From Spirosoma agri (GTDB lineage Bacteria > Bacteroidota > Bacteroidia > Cytophagales > Spirosomataceae), in the NCBI RefSeq assembly GCF_010747415.1, contig NZ_JAAGNZ010000005.1, forward strand, positions 100,081 to 164,080: a stretch of 64,000 bases of DNA, in the 5' to 3' direction. A program made the position numbers and the translations under genes. Below, in pieces: positions 9,450-17,800 of the stretch (position 1 is its first letter; the number at the start of each line of letters is the position of its first letter). The notes under the pieces were generated by a model, which saw only the letters and a program-made list of their open reading frames with translations, was not told the origin of the DNA and did not search any database.

Positions 9450-9663
9450 TGAAGAGACTCCTACACAAACACTAACGAGCCGTTTGTGAACGGTTTAGTA
9501 TGTATCTTCGTTAATACTGTATTTATCTGTGATTTTAAGGATAGTTCAGTCGGTCCTTTCCAATCGTGATGGGGAGGATTTGGCTTGGTCTGTCTTTTAG
9601 CCTACGTAGATAAAGTCAGTACGTCAATCGAGTTGTAGAACGCAGTTGGCCCGTTAATCGAAG

Positions 9664-12432
9664 ATGAAAGTTCAGTGGATTGTTCTGGGTGCAGTTGGTA
9701 TTGCGGTAGCCTTTATGCTTTCGTCGTTTCCGGGCGTTTTTGAGAAACGCGTGGACTACAATACACAGATCAAACCGTTACTGAACAAAAACTGCATTGC
9801 CTGCCACGGTGGTGTAAAGAAAGCATCGGGCTTTTCGCTGTTGTTCAAGCATGAAGCACTGGCTCCGGCTGAGTCGGGTAAACCGGCCATTATACCTGGC
9901 AATGCCGCAGGCAGCGAAATGATCCGGCGGCTCACACTGGACGATCCTGACGAACGAATGCCGCTCGATCACCCGGCCCTAAAACCGGACGAGATTGATC
10001 TGCTGCGAAAGTGGATCGATCAGGGAGCCGAATGGGGAGATCACTGGGCCTATCAGACGGTAGAAAAGCCGGAATTACCAAAAATAGGTACGTTCTGGAG
10101 TCGGCTGGGCCTGTCAAAAAATGATGAGACGGACTGGGCTAAAAATGAAATCGATCACTTTATTCTGGATAAATTGAAACAGGATGGCCTGAAACCATCC
10201 CCCGAAGCGGATCGGGCAACCCTGCTTCGTCGCCTGTCGCTCGACCTGACCGGATTGCCACCAACGGAAAAAGAAGTCGCCAGTTTCGAGGCCGATAAAT
10301 CACCCGATGCTTATGAAAAGGTAGTTGATCGTTTGCTGGCCGCTCCGGCCTACGGCGAACGGTGGACGGGTATGTGGCTCGATCTGGCCCGCTATGCGGA
10401 CACGAAAGGGTACGAACGCGATCCCGGTCGAAAAATATGGCGGTACCGTGATTGGCTCATCAAGGCCTTTAATGAGGACAAACCGTTCGATCAGTTTACG
10501 ATTGAGCAACTAGCGGGCGATCTGTTGCCCAATCCGTCCGACGCGCAACTTATCGCGACCGGCTTCCACCGGAACACGATGAACAATGACGAAGGCGGAA
10601 CGCAGGACGAAGAATTCCGGACGGCGGCAGTGATTGACCGCGTCAATACAACCTGGGACGTCTGGCAGGGAACCACGTTCTCGTGTGTGCAGTGTCACAG
10701 CCATCCCTACGACCCATTTGTGAACGATGAGTATTACAAATTTCTGGCGTTCTTCAACAACACCCGCGATGAAGATGTGACGAGCGAGACGCCGACCCTG
10801 CGATTCTTTAAACCAGCCGACTCGCTGAAAGTGGTTCACCTGCGGCAGTTCATCACCGCGAACGTTCCCGATCCTAAGCAAGCTAAGGCGCAAGCTGACT
10901 ACTTTACGAAGCTGGTTCGGACGATGGAGCCGAAAATCAATTCGCACGATTTTGATCAGTTGGTCAACGCATCCTTGCTGGATGCCAAGTATTTTGGCTT
11001 TCAGCATAAAGGGTCCGTTCGGATCAAAAATGTGACACTGACGGGACGTCCTCGATTATTTATTGCGTGGGGAACAAAAGCGCCCGATGCAACCGTCACC
11101 ATCCGGCAGGATAACTTGACCGGTACCGTACTGGCAACGGTACCGGTTCCGAAAACGGGTGGTGCCGGTAACGATACCATTCAGCTGATTCCGCTGCCGC
11201 TGGTTCAGGGCAAGCACAACCTGTACCTGACGCTTAACAGTCCAACGACGCCCAAAGAATGGGTTCAGATTAAATGGGTGTCGTTTCAGCCGATGCTCCC
11301 CGGTCAGCCATTGGATAAGGTTGGGGAGACCGATAAAGTTGTGCTGGATATTCTGAATGCCGATGCTGAACAAACGCCAATCATGCTCGATGGAACGGGC
11401 GATCTGGCGCGGGAAACGCATGTGTTTCAGCGGGGTAACTGGATGGTAAAAGGAAAACGTGTAGCGCCTGACGTACCGAAGTCTTTCCCCGCTATGGACC
11501 CTGCATTGCCTAAAAACCGACTGGGACTGGCTCAGTGGATGGTTAGTCGGGAGCACCCGTTAACGGCTAGGGTGGCGGTCAATCGATTCTGGGAGCAGCT
11601 GTTTGGTACGGGGATCGTCGAAACGGTCGAGGATATGGGTACGCAGGGAATCCCACCAACCCACCGCGAACTGCTGGACTATCTGGCTGTCGAGTTTATG
11701 GAAACGGATCAGTGGCATGTAAAAAAACTGCTGAAGCGACTCGTAATGTCGGCTACGTATCGGCAGCAGTCGGCGGTTTCGCCCGAGTTGCTGGCAAAAG
11801 ATCCGTTCAATAAACTGCTGGCTCGTGGTCCGCGCGTGCGTCTATCCGCCGAAGCGGTCCACGATCAGGCGCTGGCCGTGAGCAACCTGTTGAGCCATAA
11901 GCTATACGGTCCAAGCGTGATGCCCATGCAGCCGGATGGTATCTGGCAGTCGCCTTATGACGGTGATAGCTGGAAGCAAAGTACGGGCGACGATCTTCAT
12001 CGGCGGGCGCTCTATACCTACTGGAAACGTACGGCACCTTACCCATCAATGGTGACGTTTGATAGCCCCAGCCGGGAGTTCTGCCAGTTACGCCGATTGC
12101 GCACGAACACGCCTTTGCAGGCTCTTGTCACCCTGAATGATCCGGTTTATGTGGAAGCCGCCCAGCAGTTAGCGGATTATATGCAGCAGCACGGCACGTC
12201 TCCTGAACAACAGATACAGGCCGGGTTTCACCGAGTGATGTTGCGGGGTCTGGCTCCTAAAAAACTGGCTATCATGACCCGTCTTTACCGAACGACGGAG
12301 GCCCATTATCGGCAGCAGCCGGACGAAGCGAAGAAGCTCATGGCCAGAGCCGATGCCACACCGGCACTGGCCGCATTGACCGTAACGGCCAACACCATGC
12401 TGAACCTGGATGAAGTGGTCACCAAAGAATAA
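9664..12432 (+). CDS. Planctomycete-type cytochrome c / DUF1549 / DUF1553 protein
   Basis: 922 aa. An N-terminal hydrophobic segment (residues 5-22) anchors or exports the protein. A PSCyt1 haem domain follows, with CIACH at residues 44-48 inside NKNCIACHGG. DUF1549 (PSCyt2) starts near residue 160 (DHFILDKLKQDGL, LRRLSLDLTGLPPT) and holds a second CxxCH at about 341-345 (CVQCHSHPYDPF). DUF1553 (PSD1) forms the C-terminal part (RLGLAQWMVSREHPLTARVAVNRFWEQLFG). The family, abundant in Planctomycetes, is thought to act as a periplasmic haem redox enzyme in sugar or polymer breakdown, but the reaction is unproven. It is followed by its usual partner, a DUF1501 protein. Confidence 0.9.
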   Translation: MKVQWIVLGAVGIAVAFMLSSFPGVFEKRVDYNTQIKPLLNKNCIACHGGVKKASGFSLLFKHEALAPAESGKPAIIPGNAAGSEMIRRLTLDDPDERMPLDHPALKPDEIDLLRKWIDQGAEWGDHWAYQTVEKPELPKIGTFWSRLGLSKNDETDWAKNEIDHFILDKLKQDGLKPSPEADRATLLRRLSLDLTGLPPTEKEVASFEADKSPDAYEKVVDRLLAAPAYGERWTGMWLDLARYADTKGYERDPGRKIWRYRDWLIKAFNEDKPFDQFTIEQLAGDLLPNPSDAQLIATGFHRNTMNNDEGGTQDEEFRTAAVIDRVNTTWDVWQGTTFSCVQCHSHPYDPFVNDEYYKFLAFFNNTRDEDVTSETPTLRFFKPADSLKVVHLRQFITANVPDPKQAKAQADYFTKLVRTMEPKINSHDFDQLVNASLLDAKYFGFQHKGSVRIKNVTLTGRPRLFIAWGTKAPDATVTIRQDNLTGTVLATVPVPKTGGAGNDTIQLIPLPLVQGKHNLYLTLNSPTTPKEWVQIKWVSFQPMLPGQPLDKVGETDKVVLDILNADAEQTPIMLDGTGDLARETHVFQRGNWMVKGKRVAPDVPKSFPAMDPALPKNRLGLAQWMVSREHPLTARVAVNRFWEQLFGTGIVETVEDMGTQGIPPTHRELLDYLAVEFMETDQWHVKKLLKRLVMSATYRQQSAVSPELLAKDPFNKLLARGPRVRLSAEAVHDQALAVSNLLSHKLYGPSVMPMQPDGIWQSPYDGDSWKQSTGDDLHRRALYTYWKRTAPYPSMVTFDSPSREFCQLRRLRTNTPLQALVTLNDPVYVEAAQQLADYMQQHGTSPEQQIQAGFHRVMLRGLAPKKLAIMTRLYRTTEAHYRQQPDEAKKLMARADATPALAALTVTANTMLNLDEVVTKE

Positions 12433-12516
12433 ATATTGTGGATGATCGGCCGTTGCCGTGGAAATTCGCTCTAGGCTTAGGAACGTATAATCAGCGGGTT
12501 TCTGCCCGTGTCAGCT

Positions 12517-14019
12517 ATGAAAAAACTCATCAGCGAACTTCAGCAGGCTGCGGCTGAACGCGAAACCCGGCGGCATTTTTTGCACACCTGTTCAACGGGG
12601 CTGGGTGCGATGGCGCTTAGCTCACTTTTGGGAGGCTGTGGGTTTTTTGGTAAAGACGATCCACAGACAAATGTGGTTGGCGCTGCGCTGCAATCCAGCG
12701 AGCCGACGGCACCCCATCCATCGCAATTTTTACCCAAAGCCAAACGGGTAATATACATTCATATGGCTGGTTCGCCAAGCCAGCTTGAGCTATTCGACTA
12801 CAAACCCGAACTGGCTAAATACAACGGTAAAGATTGTCCGCAGGCGTTGCTGGAGGGCAAAAAGTTTGCGTTTATACGGGGTGTTCCCAAAATGCTTGGT
12901 CCGCAGGGAAAGTTTGCGCAATATGGTCAGTCGGGCGCGTGGGTGTCCGATTATTTGCCTCATTTACAAGGGGTAGTGGACGATATCTCGTTCTTGAAAG
13001 CCATGCATACCGATCAATTCAACCACGCTCCTGCGCAGTTGCTGATGCACACCGGTAGCGCTCGATTGGGTCGACCAAGTATCGGGTCGTGGGTGACGTA
13101 CGGGCTTGGCACCGAAAACGATAACCTGCCCGGCTACATCGTGCTGGCATCAGGAGGCAAACAACCCGATGCCGGAAAGTCAGTGTGGGGAAGCGGGTTT
13201 TTGCCAACAGTTTATCAGGGGGTTCAGTGCCGGACGGATGGTGACCCCGTATTATATGCGTCGGATCCCGCTGGTATGGATCGCAACGTCCGCAAGCAAA
13301 CGATCGAAGCCATCAGCCAGATCAATCAGCAGCAATACGACGACGTTAAAGACCCGGAAATACTGACCCGGATTTCGCAGTACGAACTGGCGTTCCGGAT
13401 GCAGATGTCCGTTCCGGATGCGATGAACATCAAAAGCGAACCGCAGTATATTCTGGACAGCTACGGCGTCGATCCGAATAAAGGGTCGTTCGCCCGAAAT
13501 TGTCTACTGGCCCGGCGGTTGGTCGAGCGCGGAGTGCGGTTTGTTCAACTGTTCGATTGGGGGTGGGATTCCCATGGTACAAGTGCCGATGGCGCGATAG
13601 AGATTGGACTACGCACCAAATGCAAAGAGTCTGACCAGGCGGTAGCTGCTTTGCTGACTGATTTGAAGCAGCGCGGTTTGCTGGATGACACACTAGTCGT
13701 CTGGGGGGGTGAATTTGGCCGGACGCCTATGCAGGAGAACCGCGATGGTCAGGTTTTACCGTTTATGGGCCGCGACCATCACCTCGAAGCCTTCACGGTC
13801 TGGATGGCGGGTGGTGGCGTTAAACGCGGGTTTTCGTACGGCGAAACTGACGATATTGGCTACTACGGCGTTAAAGACAAAGTGCACGTACACGACCTTC
13901 AGGCGACCATTTTACACCTGCTTGGTTTCGATCACACCAAGTTGACGTACCAGTTTCAGGGCCGACCGTTCCGCCTGACCGACGTGGCAGGTAAACTGGT
14001 CAAACCTATACTTGCCTAG
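12517..14019 (+). CDS. DUF1501 domain protein (sulfatase-like fold)
   Basis: 500 aa from the ATG at 12517; a GTG three codons earlier is possible. It carries a Tat-like export signal (ETRRHFLHTCSTGLGAMALSSLLGGCG), so it is exported folded and may be lipidated at the GGC cysteine. The body is DUF1501: HMAGSPSQLELFDYKP, HTDQFNHAPAQLLMHTG, FDWGWDSHG, GGEFGRTPM, GRDHHLEAFTVWMAGGG. The conserved D/H residues suggest metal binding, as in alkaline phosphatase/sulfatase folds. It sits 84 bases behind the DUF1549/DUF1553 cytochrome, the same pairing seen in Planctomycetes, so the two products probably act in one periplasmic process. Confidence 0.88.
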   Translation: MKKLISELQQAAAERETRRHFLHTCSTGLGAMALSSLLGGCGFFGKDDPQTNVVGAALQSSEPTAPHPSQFLPKAKRVIYIHMAGSPSQLELFDYKPELAKYNGKDCPQALLEGKKFAFIRGVPKMLGPQGKFAQYGQSGAWVSDYLPHLQGVVDDISFLKAMHTDQFNHAPAQLLMHTGSARLGRPSIGSWVTYGLGTENDNLPGYIVLASGGKQPDAGKSVWGSGFLPTVYQGVQCRTDGDPVLYASDPAGMDRNVRKQTIEAISQINQQQYDDVKDPEILTRISQYELAFRMQMSVPDAMNIKSEPQYILDSYGVDPNKGSFARNCLLARRLVERGVRFVQLFDWGWDSHGTSADGAIEIGLRTKCKESDQAVAALLTDLKQRGLLDDTLVVWGGEFGRTPMQENRDGQVLPFMGRDHHLEAFTVWMAGGGVKRGFSYGETDDIGYYGVKDKVHVHDLQATILHLLGFDHTKLTYQFQGRPFRLTDVAGKLVKPILA

Positions 14020-14112
14020 TCTGGCTGGCTAGCGCTAATGGTCCTGCTTCATCGATAAATAGCTACCTTGCTTAAACGTAGGGCGTTTATAGCGCCCGCG
14101 TCTTAGTTAGCT

Positions 14113-14796
14113 ATGGCACGTACCTTTCTTATTCATGGGTACGTCGAAGATCCAACGATTTTCGACAAACTCGTTCCTTATTTACCCGCTGCTGAATTTG
14201 TCCGAATCAACCTGGCCGACGAATTCGAACGCTGGCAGCCAGTCGGTTTGGTCAATGTGCAACGGGTGGCCAACTACATCGCCGATTGTTACGAGATTGA
14301 GGCAACTGATGTGATTATCGGGCATTCGATGGGTGGGTGGATTGCCATTCATATCAAACAACTGACCAATGCAATCGTAATTCAGGTGGCATCCTGGACG
14401 GATCAGCGTAAAATTCGGCTCCCGACGCACAATTTGCGCTTGCTTAAAATGCTGCTCTATTCGGGCATTACGCAAAGTCGTCCGCTCCTGAATTATTTTC
14501 AGAAACAGTATCCCTTCCAAGAATCCGCTGATTTGTATTGCCGTTTGATGAACGGGATGCGCACGATGAGCCGCCGGTATCTGTATCAGCAGTTGCAGAC
14601 GCTGTTCGCGCCGGTATCGCCCCTGACTGTTTCACCAGAGTTGCGGATCCATGCCCGTCGGGATAGCATCGTTGCCCGACCCTCCGAACCATTCGTAGAG
14701 GTGCCCGGTGATCATTTTGGCCTGGTCTTTTACCCCGAACAAGTCGCTGAAGCAATCCTGACCGTTGATTTGTCTGATTTATTTGACCGACTATGA
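14113..14796 (+). CDS. Small alpha/beta hydrolase (RBBP9/YdeN-like)
   Basis: 227 aa, without a signal peptide. RTFLIHGYVEDP opens the fold, IGHSMGGW holds the nucleophile (Ser72), and VPGDHFGLVF near the C-terminus supplies the histidine. It resembles the serine-hydrolase families around YdeN/RBBP9, whose substrates are mostly unknown. The last three codons (D-R-L) and the TGA stop lie inside the first copy of the palindromic repeat, so the repeat defines the C-terminus. Confidence 0.75.
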   Translation: MARTFLIHGYVEDPTIFDKLVPYLPAAEFVRINLADEFERWQPVGLVNVQRVANYIADCYEIEATDVIIGHSMGGWIAIHIKQLTNAIVIQVASWTDQRKIRLPTHNLRLLKMLLYSGITQSRPLLNYFQKQYPFQESADLYCRLMNGMRTMSRRYLYQQLQTLFAPVSPLTVSPELRIHARRDSIVARPSEPFVEVPGDHFGLVFYPEQVAEAILTVDLSDLFDRL

Positions 14797-14848
14797 TTTT
14801 ACTTTCGCTTCGTCGAAGCGCTTTCGTATGACAAAATCAAAGTCGGTC
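14785..14848. repeat. Palindromic repeat, copy 1
   Basis: 64 bases. The outer arms are GACCGACT/AGTCGGTC, then one A-A mismatch, then TGATTTT/AAAATCA; inside sits a second hairpin, CGCTTC-GTC-GAAGCG. A close copy lies at 15988-16050. This copy covers the stop codon of the hydrolase gene and lies between it and the convergent gatC gene, where it may serve as a two-way terminator. Confidence 0.8.
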
Positions 14849-14876
14849 AGATATAGCACAAAAATTATAGTTCAGC

Positions 14877-15164
14877 CTATTCCAGCACTTTAGGGACTTC
14901 AAAAAACTGCTCGTCGTGCTGGGGCGCATTGGCAAGGGCCTGCTCACGGGGAAGTTGATTCCTGACAACATCATCGCGCAACACGTTCGTTTCGGCCGAA
15001 ATATGGGTGAGCGGTTCGACGCCTGTCGTATCGACCTCATTGAGTTGCTCCATCCAGGTCAGCACACCGTTGAGGCTGTTCAGCAAATCGGCTTCTTCTT
15101 CGGGTCGAACCTCCAGACGGGCCAGATGCGCAATTTTATGTAATGTTTCCTGATCTACTTTCAT
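14877..15164 (-). CDS. gatC: Asp/Glu-tRNA amidotransferase subunit C
   Basis: 95 aa, the standard length. It has the GatC features: KVDQETLHKIAHLARLEV at the start, LTWMEQLNEVDTTGVEPL in the middle and LRDDVV followed by a C-terminal FFEVPKVLE. GatC stabilises the GatA/GatB complex, which converts misacylated Glu-tRNA(Gln) and Asp-tRNA(Asn) to the correct amide forms. The gene stands 58 bases downstream of the acyltransferase gene on the same strand, so the two probably form an operon; gatA and gatB are not in this window. Confidence 0.93.
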   Translation of the reverse strand: MKVDQETLHKIAHLARLEVRPEEEADLLNSLNGVLTWMEQLNEVDTTGVEPLTHISAETNVLRDDVVRNQLPREQALANAPQHDEQFFEVPKVLE

Positions 15165-15222
15165 TGCTGTAATGCAACTGGGAAGTCGCTTTAAGTATCT
15201 ATTCGTTCGTCAATTGCACCGG

Positions 15223-15954
15223 CTACCTATCCGAAGCGTCTTTACGGAGTTCTGCGTCGATGATTCGATACGTTTCCTCTTTCAGCCAATCGACACTATC
15301 CGCAGTAAGCCCTGTCGTTTCGATCGGCGGGTGAACAATGGCCCTGAGCGGGTGCCAGTGCATTCTGACTGTCTCCGTATCGGGCAAAATTTTATAGTTG
15401 GTCAGTAGCGTAATGGGCACGATGGGCACTTGCTGCTGAATCGCCATGATGAACGCTCCATCTTTAAACGGGTGGTGCATGGTAGGCAGTTCTTGCGCAT
15501 GAATGCCACCTTCCGGAAAGATCATAATACTTCGGCCGGAGGCCAGCGTTCGTATCGACTTCGCCAGCGAATAAGCCCGGCTGTTGGGCTGGCCACGGTC
15601 TACCTGAACGTGCAGTTTGGCAAACATGTAACCCAGTAACGGAATTTGCTTCACGTCGCTTTTCCCGACGAAAGCGTAGTAGTTATCAACGACCACACCC
15701 ATTGCCGCAATGTCCAGATACGAAAAATGGTTCGCGCAGAAGACATACACCTGCTTCGGATCGGGTTTGAAGCGCCGTTTGACACGGACCGGTATTCCGA
15801 CACCCGCGAAGAACAGTATTCCCCAGATGCGATTGATCTGATGCGCCAAGGGCTTCCATGCCTCGCGTTGCAAACACACAAACTGTATCGGGAACAACAC
15901 CAGATACAGTACGATCAAATAAACAGCACACCAGATTGTGTACAGCAGTCGCAT
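15223..15954 (-). CDS. plsC: 1-acyl-sn-glycerol-3-phosphate acyltransferase
   Basis: 243 aa. An N-terminal membrane segment (LLYTIWCAVYLIVLYLVLF) is followed by the PlsC acyltransferase domain. NHFSYLD near residue 75 is the H-x4-D catalytic motif and FPEGG near residue 145 binds the phosphate. The enzyme adds the second acyl chain in phosphatidic acid synthesis at the inner membrane. It is the first gene of a likely plsC-gatC operon. Its start region is next to the second copy of the palindromic repeat, which lies between it and the end of purH. Confidence 0.88.
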   Translation of the reverse strand: MRLLYTIWCAVYLIVLYLVLFPIQFVCLQREAWKPLAHQINRIWGILFFAGVGIPVRVKRRFKPDPKQVYVFCANHFSYLDIAAMGVVVDNYYAFVGKSDVKQIPLLGYMFAKLHVQVDRGQPNSRAYSLAKSIRTLASGRSIMIFPEGGIHAQELPTMHHPFKDGAFIMAIQQQVPIVPITLLTNYKILPDTETVRMHWHPLRAIVHPPIETTGLTADSVDWLKEETYRIIDAELRKDASDR

Positions 15955-15987
15955 AAGTGTCTGAACGTTAGTTAGTCTGATTCATCT

Positions 15988-16050
15988 GACCGACTATGAT
16001 TTTACATTCGCTTCGTTGAAGCGCTCTGTAGCACAAAATCAGAGTCGGTC
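15988..16050. repeat. Palindromic repeat, copy 2
   Basis: 63 bases, same orientation and layout as copy 1: GACCGACT/AGTCGGTC outer arms, an A-G mismatch, TGATTTT/AAAATCA, and the inner hairpin CGCTTC-GTT-GAAGCG. The outer pairing extends to about 20 bases with one mismatch (TCTGATTCATCTGACCGACT against its partner ending near 16062). It lies between the 3' end of purH and the 5' end of plsC, both on the minus strand. Confidence 0.8.
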
Positions 16051-16078
16051 AGATAAATCAGACAAATCAACGTCCGGA

Positions 16079-17623
16079 TTAGTGTTTAAAGTGTCTTACG
16101 CCGGTCGTGACCATTGCCAGACCGTGGGCATTGCAGTAATCGATCGAATCCTGATCGCGTACTGAACCGCCAGGCTGAACCACCGCCGTTATACCCGCTT
16201 GGCCAGCAATTTCAACGCAGTCTGCAAAGGGGAAGAACGCATCCGATGCCATAACCGCTCCGTTCAGATCGAAGCCAAACGAACCCGCTTTTTCAATCGC
16301 CTGTCGGAGCGCATCGACGCGGGAAGTCTGTCCCACACCACTCGCCAGCAACTGATCCTTATTCGCCAGTACGATCGTGTTGGACTTTGTATGCTTGCAC
16401 ACCTTCAGCGCAAATTCCAAAGCCTGCATTTCGGCATCGGTCGGCGCTTTTTGCGTAACGACTTTGAACTGACCGGTCGTTTCCGTCTGATTGTCCTTAT
16501 CCTGTTCCAGAACCCCGTTCAGAATGGTTTTGAACATGACGGTTGGCAGCGCAACCGCGTTCCGTTTCAACAGAATCCGGTTCTTTTTCGATTTCAGCAA
16601 GGTCAATGCTTCCGGGGCAAAATCGGGCGCGATCAGGATTTCCATGAACAGCTTGTTCAGTTCTTCCGCCGTCGCCAGATCAACCGTTTCGTTCGTGATC
16701 AATACACCACCAAAAGCCGAAACCGGATCGCACGCGAGCGCATTCAAATACGCTTCTTTGGGGGTCAATGCCGTGGCAATACCACAGGCATTGGTGTGCT
16801 TAATAATTGCGAACGTACTGCCTGCCGACGCCTGAAATTCGTCGATCAAGCCCACACAGGCGTCAACGTCGACCAGGTTATTGTAGGACAGTTCTTTGCC
16901 ATGCAGTTTTTCGAACATGGCTTCCAGATTGCCGTAGAACGTCGCCTGCTGATGCGGATTTTCGCCGTAGCGCAGATGATTGGCGGGTAGGTGTTTGAAA
17001 TCGGTAATGGCTACCGCCGATTCGCTCTCTGCATTTGACTTGGCAAAATACGCCTGAATGGCAGTATCGTACTGCGATGTTACGGCAAACGCTTCCTTGG
17101 CATACTGCCGCCGGTCGCTGAGATCCGTTGCTCCTTTTTTCTCGTCCAGTAGTTTTACCACATCGGCGTACTGGCTCCTCGACGAAACGATCAGCACATC
17201 GTTATGATTCTTGGCCGCAGCCCGAATGAGGGAGATGCCACCAATGTCGATTTTTTCAATGATATCGTCGTCCGAAGCGCCCGACGCTACTGTTTCCTCA
17301 AACGGATACAGATCCACAATTGCCAGATCAATGGGTGGAATGCGGTGCCGTTCGGCCTGCGCCAGATCTTCGGGTAACTCACGACGGTAGAGAATACCTC
17401 CCATTACGGCTGGATGAAGTGTTTTGACACGACCGCCAAAAATGGAAGGGTATCCGGTCAGGTCTTCAACGGCCGTAACTGGAATGCCAAGTTGTTCAAT
17501 AAATGCCTGGGTGCCACCGGTTGAATAGAGCTGTACATTGTGTTCGTGCAGAAGCCGTACCAGTGGTTCGAGACCGTCTTTGTAATAAACGGAGATCAGC
17601 GCTGAAGAAATTTTGAGGGACAT
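16079..17623 (-). CDS. purH: Bifunctional AICAR transformylase / IMP cyclohydrolase
   Basis: 514 aa from the ATG at 17623 (MSLKISSALISVYYK); the frame opens 30 codons earlier but that part is not conserved. The IMP cyclohydrolase domain is N-terminal (LYSTGGTQ, GGRVKTLHPAVMGGIL, DLYPFE), and the AICAR transformylase domain is C-terminal (LRYGENPHQ, IKHTNACG, SDAFFPFADCVE, QPGGSVRD). It carries out the last two steps of de novo IMP synthesis in the cytoplasm. It is a single-gene unit with the minus-strand box at 17711-17718 as likely promoter. Confidence 0.97.
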   Translation of the reverse strand: MSLKISSALISVYYKDGLEPLVRLLHEHNVQLYSTGGTQAFIEQLGIPVTAVEDLTGYPSIFGGRVKTLHPAVMGGILYRRELPEDLAQAERHRIPPIDLAIVDLYPFEETVASGASDDDIIEKIDIGGISLIRAAAKNHNDVLIVSSRSQYADVVKLLDEKKGATDLSDRRQYAKEAFAVTSQYDTAIQAYFAKSNAESESAVAITDFKHLPANHLRYGENPHQQATFYGNLEAMFEKLHGKELSYNNLVDVDACVGLIDEFQASAGSTFAIIKHTNACGIATALTPKEAYLNALACDPVSAFGGVLITNETVDLATAEELNKLFMEILIAPDFAPEALTLLKSKKNRILLKRNAVALPTVMFKTILNGVLEQDKDNQTETTGQFKVVTQKAPTDAEMQALEFALKVCKHTKSNTIVLANKDQLLASGVGQTSRVDALRQAIEKAGSFGFDLNGAVMASDAFFPFADCVEIAGQAGITAVVQPGGSVRDQDSIDYCNAHGLAMVTTGVRHFKH

Positions 17624-17710
17624 GCTGTCGGGTGAAACAGCTATAGTGCTGTTTCTGAAAATGGTGATCAAGTAAAGCGAAACAATGAAGACCTGTTTCG
17701 AACTGATGCA

Positions 17711-17718
17711 CAAAGATA
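17711..17718 (-). promoter_or_regulatory. -7 box (TATCTTTG) for purH
   Basis: Read on the minus strand, TATCTTTG matches TAnnTTTG, 88 bases before the purH ATG. It lies 11 bases from the plus-strand box of the divergent flippase gene. Confidence 0.5.
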
Positions 17719-17729
17719 ACCAAAGGTCT

Positions 17730-17737
17730 TAACTTTG
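17730..17737 (+). promoter_or_regulatory. -7 box (TAACTTTG) for the flippase gene
   Basis: Exact TAnnTTTG match, 63 bases before the ATG at 17801; it forms a divergent pair with the purH box. Confidence 0.5.
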
Positions 17738-17800
17738 TCTGCCCAGCGCGCGAAAGCCTGATCTTGCCAAGGCGTCATTGAGTAAACGGGTATTATCTGA

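Noticed and set aside
10510..11556. Two minus-strand frames of about 165 codons
   Set aside because: Both are antisense to the DUF1549/DUF1553 gene and show no recognisable domains.
16199..16990. 263-codon plus-strand open frame
   Set aside because: It lies fully antisense to the strongly supported purH gene and has no family resemblance, promoter or start context.
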